Shown in pieces: positions 23,400 to 34,171 of a DNA stretch of 64,000 nt. The translations under genes and the position numbers were made by a program. Source of the DNA: Populus alba (taxonomy: Eukaryota > Streptophyta > Magnoliopsida > Malpighiales > Salicaceae); NCBI RefSeq assembly GCF_005239225.2, contig NC_133301.1, positions 10,664,318 to 10,728,317 on the forward strand, in the 5' to 3' direction. Every line of letters starts with the position of its first letter. Position 1 is the stretch's first letter. The notes beneath the pieces were generated by a model, which worked only from the letters and a program-made list of their open reading frames with translations, searched no databases and had not been told where the DNA came from.

Positions 23400-24960
23400 A
23401 TTCACGATGCGACAGCTACAAGCATCGAGAGTTTGCCAACTAAAAAACGAAAATGAGAAATGAAATGCATCTTGGTAAAGAAATCTATAATCTGCAAGGA
23501 AAAAGAAACAAAAGGCAAAGTAATGGTGCCATGCTTGAGATGATGACGAGTAAGATGACAATCATTCTCAGTGTGCTTAGTTTGCTCATGAAAAATCGAG
23601 TTGTGAGCAATCTAAATAGAATTCTGGTTGTCATAATATATAGGAGTAGGATGAGAAAAGGAAACTCCTATGTTAACAAGTAACCAACATAACCAAACAA
23701 TCTCTTTGATAGTAAATGTCATGGCATGATATCCTTCTTTGGTTGATGATTGAGAAATAATAGATTATTTCTTGCTCTTTCAAGAAATAAGAGAATCACC
23801 TAAAAAGATAAAAAAACCTTGTAATAGACTTGCGATATGTGGGATCACTACCATGATCAACATTATAGTATGCACGCAACTCTAAGGAAAAGGTGGATAA
23901 AAGTAAAAGACTCTGAAAAACTATACATCGAAGATATTGCAAAATACAAAGAATAACATATGCAAAATACCTAGTGAACAATAGTAGGAGAAACAACAAA
24001 CTGATTGACAACATGAATAACATATGCAATATCTAGATGAGTAATGATGAGATATATCAAGCTCCCAACAATAATATGGTATAAAGTAGGATCTACCAAA
24101 GGTAAACCATAAGAAGAAGAGTACCTTGCTTTAACTTCAATATGAGTGTTTATAGTCTTGTTATTAGTAAGTCTAGCATGCTCATAAATATCTGCAACAT
24201 ATTTCAATTGAGAAAGAAGGTAACCTCTAGGTGAGTAAGCTATCTCAATACCCAGGAAATACTGAAGAGAACCCGAATCCTTCATTTTAAATTGTCTAGC
24301 CAGCTCTGTCTTCAAAACTGAAATACAATCAATGTCATCACCAATAATAATTATGTCATCAACATTAAAGATAGAATATATGAGCGACATCAGTGCACTT
24401 AATAAAAAGAGCAGAATCATGACTACCAGAAACAAATCAAAGAGATGAGATCATAATAGAAAATTTCTCAAGCCAAGGTGCTTGTTTGAGACCATATAAC
24501 ACTTTCTTGAGCTTACAAACATACTCAGAGTCATGTGAAACACTAGGAGGAGGCGCCATATAAATTTATTCTTGAAGATATCAATTCAAGAAGGCATTTT
24601 TAACATCAAGTTGTGAGATATGCCATTGACGAACTGAAGCAACAACAATAAGAGTATGAATAATAGTCATTTTTGCAATAGGGGAAAATGTCTCCTCAAA
24701 ATCCATACCATACTATTAAGAGTATCCTTTTCTAATCAACCTAGCTTTTTATTGCTTAATAAACCCATCAGAATTAGCCTTGATCTGATACACCCAACGA
24801 TAACCAACAACACTTTTACTCGGAGGTAGAGGAACCAAATCTCAAGTATCTGTCTTATGTAAAGCAGAAAGTTCCTCATCCATAGCTTGTTGCCAAAGAG
24901 GATTAAGAATTGCCTCTTTATAGGAAGAGGGCTTAGAGAGAATGAACAAAAGCTAAAAAG
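23400..24960 (-). pseudogene. Copia RT-RNase H remnant
   Basis: Read from 24960 downward, the conserved linker and RT start (NPLWQQAMDEELSALHKTD, then GYRWVYQIK) are recognisable, then QWHISQLDVKNAFLN and GLKQAPW. The ORF at 24435-23971 holds the post-YVDD part (QYFLGIEIAYSPRGYLLSQ). The RNase H end continues to about 23400. Stops and frameshifts are frequent. gag, protease and integrase are missing upstream of about 24990. Confidence 0.82.
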
Positions 24961-24984
24961 AAAGCAAATGATAAAGAATAACAA

Positions 24985-25740
24985 GAATAAACAAAATCTA
25001 GTAGTTTTATGTACTTAAGTGTAACAATCCATATTGTTATATTCTTAATTTATTTCTCTTATCTTCTTCCATGAACCTAGTAACTTTGTTTAATTGGTTT
25101 TATTAGATCTTCAACCTTGTATAGTCCAACCTAGATATTCTTAGGCAATTATACTTATCAAATTTTGCAGGTCATCCAAATATGGATACCCTTTGTGAAT
25201 CAAGGCTTATCGATCATTTCCAGGTGTCCCAATGTGGACGCCATTAGTAGAAGCTACCTTTATAATTCATTTCCTCATCGTAATGTACATATACATATCA
25301 AGTGTATTTATTTGGAGTTAGTATATCACGTTCAAGTGTTCACATGACTTAGTTTTGCATCAACGAGCTTTCAGTATCTATGACTTGGGTTTGCGTCAAT
25401 AAAATTTCAGCATCTATTTCCATCTAGACCTTTTTATATGTTTGTTTTGAATGTTGACATATACATCTCCCATGATTCGGAAGAATTAATTTCAACATGA
25501 ATCATCAGTGTGCCCAAAATCACTCGTCTTCTACACACATGTAAATTTGTCTTATCTATAATTTGCAAAATTTGTAGTCTCTAAATGGAATTCTAGAGCT
25601 TCGATTCATATGGGGCCAAATCCTAGTGAAATTTAACATCCTTAAGTACAAATTTCTTATATAAGGTTGCCCAAAATTCTATTGTTCAGCTATTCTAAAA
25701 TTAGTTAGAAGTCAAGTAATGAAATCTGTCATGTTACAAA
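24985..25740. other. Unassigned spacer
   Basis: This lies between the copia remnant and the 188-bp tandem array. No domain was recognised. It may belong to the Tat-like LTR to its right, but no matching LTR start was found. Confidence 0.35.
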
Positions 25741-26455
25741 CAGCTTGTCCACTAAATAGTAGTTTGCCTTTATATGAAGTTCTATAATTCCAATTGAGGC
25801 AAGACTAGGTCCTAATGTTAGCCAACTCATTTCTCTACAACTTGTTTATAAAATGTTGTAGCAATTTCTATCATCTTCTATGTCTAACAATAGTTTTAAT
25901 TCTGAGAACCAAAACTGCCCTGTTACAGACAATTTGACCTCTTAATGGTATTTTGCCCATATCTAGAGTTATACAACTCCAATTGAGGCAATACTAGTGT
26001 CAAATGTTAGCTAACTCATTCCTCTACATCTTTCATATAAAACGTTACAGTAATTTCTATCATCTTCTATGTCTAACAATAATTTTAATTATGAGAACCA
26101 AACTGTCCTGTTATGGACAATTTGACCTCTTGATGGTATTTTGCCCATATCTAGAGTTATACGACTCCAATTGAGGTAATACTAGTGTCAAATCTTAGCT
26201 AACTCATTCCTCTACATCTTTCATATAAAACGTTACAACAATTTCTATCATCTTCTATGTCTAACAATAATTTTAATTATGAGAACCAAACTGTCCTGTT
26301 ACGGACAATTTGACCTCTTGATGGTATTTTGCCCATATCTAGAGTTATACAACTCTAATTGAGGCAAAAATAGTGCCAAATGTTAGCTAACTCATTCCTC
26401 TACATCTTTCATATAAAACATTATAGCAATTTCTATCATCTTCTATGTCCAATTT
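25740..26455. repeat. 188-189 bp tandem repeat, ~3.8 copies
   Basis: The phrase AATTTCTATCATCTTCTATG recurs at 25863, 26052, 26240 and 26428, giving a period of 188-189 bp. Other anchors are GACAATTTGACCTCTT and GAGTTATACAACTCCAATTG. The middle units are more alike than the first, as expected for a local tandem expansion. Confidence 0.88.
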
Positions 26456-26459
26456 GTGT

Positions 26460-27012
26460 TGGTATTTCCATTATCAAATTGCCCAGATTTGATATGATTT
26501 TTTTAGCTTTGAAACACTTGGCCATATGCACAAAAACATTTTTATATTTTTTCAATTTTTTTGTATTTTTGAAAGTTTTGACGAAAACCAGATATTTTAA
26601 TACCGGATTTGTATTTTGACGACATAAAAATACTACCCGATATGAATCAAAATGACATAAAAACTATGCGGAAAATTTATAAAATGCTGAAACAAATATT
26701 TTTTATTTTTTCTCTTTGAAATGGGCTAGGTCAGGCCCAAATACATGGGCTGGGCTGAACCAGGCCTAAATGCAAGGGCTAGGCTCAGCGTAGCCCGTGT
26801 GAACAATGCCGTCTATTGTTCACATGCCACGTGAACAGTGGAGGCTAGCAATGGAGAAGAAGCAAGAGAAAGAAGAAGAAGGGCTGACCAACGGTGGGTT
26901 CTATCGTTGGCGGAGTTGCTGGAGGCGACAAGTAGCGGCGATGGTGGTTCGCGGTGGCCGGCGGTGCTGTTTTTCTTCTCCCTCCCTCTCCTCTATTTTT
27001 TGTTATCCTCAG

Positions 27013-27047
<35 letters not shown>

Positions 27048-27997
27048 CTTTCAGCTTGCTCCACTCTTTTCTCTTCTTTTATCTTCCCTCTCTCTTCTGT
27101 TCTTGCCCCTATCTCGGTTCTCCTCTTTTTTGTGCCCCTTCCCTTGTTTTTATAGGCAAAAACAGGGGAAGGAGACGTGGCTGGGGTGGCCATTGTGCTG
27201 TTGCCCCTCCACCGTCCCTTCACCACGTGGAAAGTGGGTCGTGTCGTGTCCTTGGTCGGCATCTTTTTAAGCTAAAAGCACGAAGGGATGTCGGTGAAAA
27301 TGGGGAAGAAAAATCTTCTTCTCCCCCTGCCTCACGCGTCCAGGGGAAGAAGAATACCCACGGTGCCATCAAAACGACACCGTTTTGGGTTTTTTTTTTT
27401 TTTTTTTTTTTTAACAGAGCATGAAATGGTGTCGTTTTACCCAAAACGTGCCATTTCATTTAAATGAGAATTGGCGTCAAAACGTGTCATTCAAAATCAG
27501 GCCTTCAATTTGTGCGCGTTTTGCAATTTATCCTTGGTCTCGGATTTCTTCAATTAAGTCCCTAATTGGCCATTAAACTTCAATATTTATGCAATTAAGC
27601 CCCTGATTTGACCAAATTAACTTGCAAAAATTATAATTTTACCCAGAACTTTAATTTCTTCCAATTAAAGCCCAAATTAACTCAAAAATCAAATTTTCTT
27701 GCAATTAAACTCTCCATAAATTCAATTAAACCTTCAATAAAATTTAATTGAGTCCATAAACTTATGATTTAGGACTTTTCTTCCTCAAATTGAATTTTCT
27801 TTGTCAACAAGGCTCTCATCAGTCAATGATATACCATCAAATTTTAATATTTGTATTTTTAAACCTCCTTAACCAATGTTTTTAGCATTTTTTGAGTGTT
27901 CTGTCATTTTTTTTTCACTGTTATATTTTTTGATATTATTTTTTGATTTTTTTGATTTTATTATTTTTTGTGTGGGGACTCAAAAATAGGTTACAAC
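26460..27997 (-). repeat. LTR of an old Tat/Ogre-like non-coding element (element B)
   Basis: The right end GGTTACAACA, the following PPT, and the CAATTAAGTCCC series (27540-27780) match the LTR of the young element at 34172-44401 in layout. On the minus strand the LTR starts TGTTGTAACC. About 26560-26830 is homologous to 48770-49100 in the truncated LTR at 48.15 kb. The left boundary is uncertain and no second LTR was found. A CT microsatellite (27016-27042) and a poly-T run (27391-27412) lie inside. Long open frames on both strands here are low-complexity artefacts. Confidence 0.65.
27147..27154 (-). promoter_or_regulatory. LTR TATA box, element B
   Basis: TATAAAAA preceded by GCC on the minus strand corresponds to the GCCTATAAATAG box of the young related LTRs. 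It would drive leftward transcription. Confidence 0.4.
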
Positions 27998-28089
27998 AGT
28001 TGCCCTCCTCTTTACAATGCTTACAGAGCAAAGAGTGTGCGTAGTAAGTGTTGTAAAGATAAACAAAATTGGTCTTCTGAAATTAGTCT

Positions 28090-28460
28090 TCTCAAAATTT
28101 GGTTGATCTAAAACTTCAACCGGATCCAAAGTCCTATTTGTGGTTGGGCTAAATTGAGATTCCTTCTGCCAATCCCCTTTAACCAAAACCCAAAATACTA
28201 TGTATATGGTTAGGATAGACTGAGATTGCTTTCGCCAATCCCCTCTAACCAGAACCAAAATCCTACGTGTGTGGTTAGGATAGACTGAGATTCCTTTCAC
28301 CAATCCCCTCTAACTAGAACCAAAATCCTACGTGTGGTTAGGATAGATTGATATTCCTTTCACCAATCCCCTCTAACCAAAATTGAAATTCTATGTGTGG
28401 TTAGGATAGACTGAGATTCCTTTTGCCAATCCCCTCTAACCAGAACCAAAATTCTATGTG
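28090..28460. repeat. 63-65 bp minisatellite
   Basis: TTAGGATAGA(C/T)TGA(G/T)ATT recurs at 28210, 28275, 28338 and 28401. A less similar unit precedes these. Confidence 0.8.
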
Positions 28461-28489
28461 TTCAAACCCTTTGTTTTTTTGAAGAAAGA

Positions 28490-29230
28490 TGGTCCATTTT
28501 CATGGGCGACCTGCCCACACACTCACACTTACACCGGTCTATTTCATGGGCGACCTGCCCAAACATTAAAGGAAGCAGTGGTCTCATTGCAAAGGGTGAC
28601 CTACCCAGGTGAAGGAATGGTCTCATTGTAATGGGTGACCTACCCAAATGGAAAAAGAAAGAGTGGTCGTGTTGTAATGGGTGACTTACCCAGGTGAAGG
28701 AATGGTCTCATTGTAATGGGTGACTTACCCAAATAAAAACATGGAGAATTGGTCAATTGTAATGGGTGACCTACCCAAATGAAAAATAGGAAGAGTGGTC
28801 GTGTTGTAATGGGTGACCTACCCAGGTGGAGGAATGGATGACGAGGGCTCAAAGGCGCACTTGAAAAGAGGTAGGGTTAGAAAAACGCATTACCCAAGAG
28901 GTAAGGGTCAAAGGTGCACTCAAAAGGAGGTAGGGTTATAATACGCACTACCAAAGGAGTTGAGGGCTCAAAAACTCACTCAAAAGGAGGCAAGGTAAGA
29001 AAACACACTACCAAAGGGATGAGGGCTTAAAGGCGCACTCAAAATGGAGGTGAGGGCTCAAAGGCACACTTAAAAGGAGGTAGGGTTAGAAAACACACTA
29101 CCAAAGGGATGAGGGCTCAAAGGTGCACTCAAAATGGAGGTGAGGGCTCAAAGGTGCACTCAAAATAGAGGTGAGGGCTCAAAGGCGCACTCAAAATAAG
29201 GTAGGGTTATAAAACGCACTACCTAAAAGT
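28490..29230. repeat. Two adjoining ~60-bp minisatellites
   Basis: The first array has units built on GGGTGACCTACCCA plus GTGGTC(G/T)TGTTGTAAT. The second has units built on GAGGGCTCAAAGG(C/T)GCACT plus GAGGTAGGGTTAGAAAAC. The same second unit, diverged, occurs at 37970-38960. Confidence 0.8.
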
Positions 29231-30634
29231 TGATGTTGAAACACTAATCTGTCAATGTTAAAAGCAAATGCATTATGATTGATATACATGTCTACTTACC
29301 TGAGAAATATAGGCCCCCATTTCTTCATGGTGTCTTTCTTTTCTCAAAAGTGGAATGATGATAGTAAACTTCGATGGCCTTTTCACTCTTGCTTACTCAA
29401 GCCACATCTTGTGATCTTGACCTCTGGGAAGGGTTTGATGCCATCATTTTCCTTCACCTTTTATCTCAAGGGTTGCCAATTTTGCCTGACATTTTTCTTA
29501 GAAAAGAAATCATATAGCCAGCCCTACCATGTGTTTTTTATTGCCCCCCAGCTTGATTAGGCCCCCCCAAGTGTTCAAATTGGGTTTACTTTAAAATTTT
29601 ATACTAGGTGGAGTGGTGCCTCTATTTCTATACATGATGTAACTATACACCTATGATAGAAAAACATTTTTTTTATACTCAGTGGTGTGATTATAGAAAA
29701 ACATATTTTTTTAAATGTGCTCCTTTTAGGCTAAAATGGATTGCAATTATAAAAGTATATTCTTTTAAGCTATTATGGATTGCAATTATAAATAAATTGA
29801 GACTCTTGTGCAGGGAAAGACCTAAATAATAAAGAGAAGTCCTTTTAGGACCTAAGTCCTTTTATACAGACTTTGTTAAAAAAGAGGCTGGGCAAGGTGA
29901 GTTCCTTTATACTTGAGCAAGCTAGCTCATTAAGCTTAAAGAAATATGACCTTATATTTGGGTAAGGTGTTTTCACAATAACAAGAAAATTCAAATGCTT
30001 TTATACTTGGGCAAAATGCGTACCTTTATAACTAGGCATGACAAGTCCTTTTATACTTGGACAAGGTGGCTTATTGAACCTTAAAAGAAACAACCTTTAT
30101 ATCACGACAAGGTGTTTTTTTTATTAACTAGACGAGTTGGATGCCTTTATTTCTAAGCAAGGTGTTTTTTTTTAAGTTTGAAGGAATATGATTTCTAAAG
30201 TAATGAAATTCCATAAGAAATATAACTTTTAGAGAAATATGGTTCCTAAAGGAACAAGGATCCCAAAGGAATATGGCTATTGGTTTCTAGAGGAACTAGA
30301 CTCCTAAAGGAATGGGGTTCTTGAAGGAATGTGGTTCTCAAATAATCATTTTTCAATGGATACTAGATATTCCTTTGTTGAATAGTCAAGCAAGCAAATA
30401 AAATATGCTTAAGGTTTCTAGGTTAGAGGACTGGAAAAATAAAGTACACACTTGAGGTTCTTGATGTGTATGCAAAGTACATAGGGAATGTATGTTTGAG
30501 GATCCTAGGATGGGCTAATAGATAAAAACAATAGACGCTTGAGGTTTTGGGTATACACGCAAAGTAAGAGAAGAATGTACATATGAGGTTTAGTTTCTTG
30601 GGTTGGAAAAATGTTTTAAAATGAACATGTTCTT

Positions 30635-31305
30635 TGACTTTTTATTGGAACTTGAAAAACAAAACTGAAAAAGAAAAAAGAAAAATTATTTTGTGATACA
30701 GGCCCTTTGACTTCATAGCAAGATGATAAATTACATGAAGAGAGAAAAAAAAATTAAAACCAAAAACAATAGATGCAACTATACCATATTCTTTCCATAG
30801 CAGCTCCTTTTACAGAGCCTCATTCCCTCACATCAGCTACAACATTAGCTTCACGCAGAACAGGTACAAACTAAACATGAAAGAAGAGCTTAAAGAGAGT
30901 TGAAATAGAGAAGAACTCATGAGCATATTTCCATGGCTCAACCATCCCATAGCAATTGAAGAATTTGATTCCACCACCAGATTCTAAGCACGTACAAAAG
31001 TATTTTTTAAAGGATTTAGCTTTTGAAGAAGAAAATGTATTTTTAAAATTGAAGTCCCCATTCCTTATTTATAATTTCTTTTTTATGAAAAGGCATCATC
31101 ATTTTTTTAATAAAAAAATCAAAGTAATTAAAATAAATATCCGTAACAATCTCAATACTTTAAATTGAGAAGGGAAAAAAAAATTTCTTGGGAAAAAAAC
31201 TATCATTTTCTTATTGTTTTTTTTTCTTACAAAAACATGTCATTTTATTAGGAGCATATTTTTCTAAATAATAACTTATCCTAATTTAAAGAGCAAGTTT
31301 CAGTA
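30635..31305. repeat. Segments duplicated from 15.0 and 18.2 kb
   Basis: About 30635-30740 resembles 14985-15080, and 30995-31305 resembles 18165-18475, in the same order and orientation. The homology ends at GAGCAAGTTTC (31305), where the decayed copia begins. About 30830-30960 on the minus strand has a short LREANVVAD-like reading reminiscent of a LINE RNase H end; this is only a weak hint. Confidence 0.55.
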
Positions 31306-31419
31306 AGGGCTTTATACTCAGCCTCAGTAGAGGAGCGAGCAACAGTGTGTTGCTTGCCAGATTTCCAAGAAATCGGCGTCTGACCAAAAAAGACAAGATA
31401 GCCGCTCGTAGACTTGCAA

Positions 31420-32650
31420 TCATTAATACTACCAGCCCAATCTGCATCTATAAAGCCATGTAGAGCAAAAGAGGAGCCTCGAGTGATATAGAAATCATAA
31501 GATGTCGTACCTTTAAGATAGCGTAAAATACGTTTGATGGCGGCCTAATGAGAATCTGTAGGAGCATGCATAAACTGACAGACTCTGTTAACAGCAAAAC
31601 ATATATCTGGACGGGTGAAGGTAAGATGTTGAAGAGCACCTATGATTTGACGAAATCATGTAGGATCAGAGAATGAATGATCCGGTAATAAAATGACTTT
31701 CGAAGGGGAGACTGGAGTATCAACTGGTTTGCAGGAAGTCATACCAGCTCAAGTGAGGATGTCAAGAATATATTTATGTTGACGCAACATTAAACCCATA
31801 CTGGTAGACTGAACTTCAATACCCAGAAAGTAGTGAACAACACCTAAGTCACAAAGCTTGAACTCAGAGCTGAGTAACTGTATAAGATGATGGAGTATAG
31901 CAGAGTTGCTACTAGTGATCAGAATATCATCAACATACACCAGAAGATAAAAGATATTAGTACCATCAGATAAGATAAATAGGGAGGTGTCAACCTTGGA
32001 AGCTCGGAAACCGATAGAGAGCAAAAAATCACTTATGATCATCAATATTACCAGCCCAATCTGCATTTAAAACAATGTAGGGCAAATGAGGAACCTTGAG
32101 TGATATGGAAACCATAAGATGTTATACCTTTAAGGTAACGTAGAATGCATTTAATTATGGCCCAATGAGAATCTGTAGAAGCATACATAAACTGATAGAC
32201 TGTTAACAACAAATTAAATATCTGGTCGGGTAAAGGTAAGGTACTAACTACCACCCATGATTTGAAGAAATCTTGTAGGATTAGAGAATGGATTATCTGG
32301 CAGTATAGTAACTTTTGAAGGAGAAACTGGAGTATCATCAAGTTTGTAGGAAGTCATACCAGCCCGAGTGAGGATGTCAAGAAAATATTTGTGCTGGCGC
32401 AACATCAAACCCATACCTGTAGACTGAACTTTAATACCCAAAAAGTAGTGAACCATGCCCGAGTCACAGAGCTTTTCAAAACTCAATAACTATATTAGGC
32501 GATGAAGTATAGTAGAGTTTCTACTCGTAAGCAAAATATCATCAACATACACCAGGATATAAAAGATATTAGTATCATTAGATAAGATAAATAGGGAGGT
32601 TTCAATCTTGGAGGCAAGAAAACCAATGGAGAGCAAAAAGTCACTCAGAC
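31420..32650 (-). repeat. Internal ~0.6-kb tandem duplication of copia RT/RNase H
   Basis: Two diverged copies (about 31420-32040 and 32045-32650) share the same series of phrases, for example ATCAACATACACCAG, AGATAAGATAAATAGGGAGGT and CCAGCCCAATCTGCAT. The left copy ends at about 32030, where the second begins again with RNase H sequence. Confidence 0.78.
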
Positions 32651-34166
32651 GAGTGTACCATACCCTCGATACATGTTTTAAACCATACAATGACTTGTGC
32701 AATATGCATATATGAGATGGAAGAGTAGAGTCAACAAAACCTAAAGGTTGTTTCATGTAGACCTCTTTAGTAAGAACACCATTGAGAAATGCATTATGAA
32801 TATTGAGCTGATGAATTTTCCAATTGTGTGAAACCGCAATGAAGAAGACTAATCCAACGGTGCTCTGTTTAATAACTGGACTGTAGGTTTCAAAATAATC
32901 AATGCCTTTGTGCTGGGTAAAGCCTCTAGCAACTAGACGGGCTTTATTACGCTCAATGCTGCCATCAACACGATGTTTGATCCAATACAATCATATGTTG
33001 CCAACAACATTCATCGAAAGATGAAAGGGAACTGGAGACAAAGTGTGATTAGAACGCAACACCTTGATCTCATCACATATAACATCATGCCAAATGGCAT
33101 ACCTGTTAGCATCAGAGAAGGTAAGAGGTTCAGAGGAAGGAGAGAGCAGTACCCAGGTGGAAGCTATATCAGCGACAATAAAAGCCACCAAATTTGCTGT
33201 CTTTGGCTACCACGACTTAAGGACCATAGGATGGCGGTTGATCAGGGGCGGTGATGTAGAAGATGATGGTGGCAAGAAGGTGTCTTGCTATAGTGGATAA
33301 GAGGAGAAATCATCCACCAGATTTAAACCAGAGAAAGAGGTTGTGAGAGAATCTACCACAAGCAGAGGGCTAGCAGCAGCAACAGGGATGTCAATAGAGG
33401 CAGACTCTGTAGTAGCCTAGACACTGGCCAAATAAGGAGAAGTAGAGGAGGAACCAGAGGGTGTCTTAACACTAGCAAAGGCGTCATGCTGGAGGGTAGG
33501 GGAGACTGATTTGTAACCTGTACCTGCAGCAGAATTTTTAGATAAACATGCATGTAATGATGGGCAAGGAAAGGGTAGAGGCTATGGTGTTTTGGTTGTG
33601 GGTGGTGGAAGAGCAGAGGTAGAGGAGGGATGGTGAGGTGCTCTATGGGTGGTGAATGATGGGGAATGGATTAGATTTGGGAGGAGGGTAGTGGCAGGTT
33701 GGGTAGGGGTTGTAGCCAAAATATTTGCAATCTGTTCAGAATTATCAAACATAAACACATATTCATGAAAACAGACATGACAAGAGATACAAATGTGTTG
33801 AGATGCAATGTCAAAATAACAATAACCAAGGTGAGAGGAGTTGTAACAAAAAAATACATACGAAGAGGAATACAAATCCAATGTATGATTGTTATAGGGA
33901 TGCAAAAAGAAAGTAAAGACATCTAAAAGTACACAAAAATGATAATAAGGAGGCCGTTGAAACAAATAATCAAACGGGAATCGATTTGCAAGAACAAGAA
34001 TAGGCATGCGATTTATGAGATAGACCAAAGTGTCAAAAGCATAATTCCAAACCTGGAATGGTGCGTTACATTGTCCTAGAAGAGTAAGGCCAGTTTCCAT
34101 AATATATCTATGATGATGTTCTATTGTGTCATTTTGTTTGCGAGCGTGAGGACAAATTAGATGATG

Positions 34167-34171
34167 ATGAA
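34167..34171. other. Target site duplication ATGAA, left
   Basis: ATGAA here and at 44402-44406 flank the 10.2-kb element exactly at its TGTCGCACG and TTATGACA ends, proving a transposition event into the older copia. Confidence 0.92.

Larger units (their letters stand above)
27998..30620 (-). mobile_element. Internal region of element B, minisatellite-rich, no coding
   Basis: It starts with a polypurine tract on the minus strand (AAAGAGGAGGGCAAC) next to the LTR, the position of a 3' end. Arrays follow: a 63-65 bp unit at about 28090-28460 (TTAGGATAGACTGAGATT anchor), a GGGTGACCTACCC unit at about 28500-28830, and a roughly 60-bp GGTAGGGTTAGAAAAC unit at about 28850-29230. At 29270-29400 it matches the region following the arrays of the young element (38985-39120). 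About 30000-30350 has a loose CCTAAAGGAA(T) repeat. No gag or pol was seen. Confidence 0.65.
31306..34171 (-). pseudogene. Copia pol, 3' part (integrase end to RNase H), interrupted
   Basis: Reading leftward from 34171: the integrase C-terminal side (34100-33960, with LINRMP), a proline-rich linker (33900-33350), RT from 32990 (DGSIERNKARLVARGF, then YVDD at about 32560-32520), and RNase H remnants to 31306. RT/RNase H is present as two tandem segments (about 32650-32050 and 32045-31420). Stops and frameshifts are abundant. The upstream half continues at 44402, because a 10.2-kb element has inserted at 34171. Confidence 0.83.

Noticed and set aside
26806..27459. Several overlapping frames of 80-156 codons on both strands
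   Set aside because: The region is a CT microsatellite, a poly-T run and GC-rich LTR sequence. The frames overlap on both strands and encode low-complexity Ser/Leu/Phe or Arg/Glu runs.
25021..27997. Taking TGTAACAATCC at 25021 as the start of the element B LTR (about 3 kb)
   Set aside because: That start does not resemble the TGTCGCA start of the related LTRs, and the homology seen begins only at about 26460-26560.
30830..30960. Possible LINE RNase H end on the minus strand
   Set aside because: Only a nine-residue LREANVVAD-like phrase fits; the surrounding reading has stops and no RT was found nearby.
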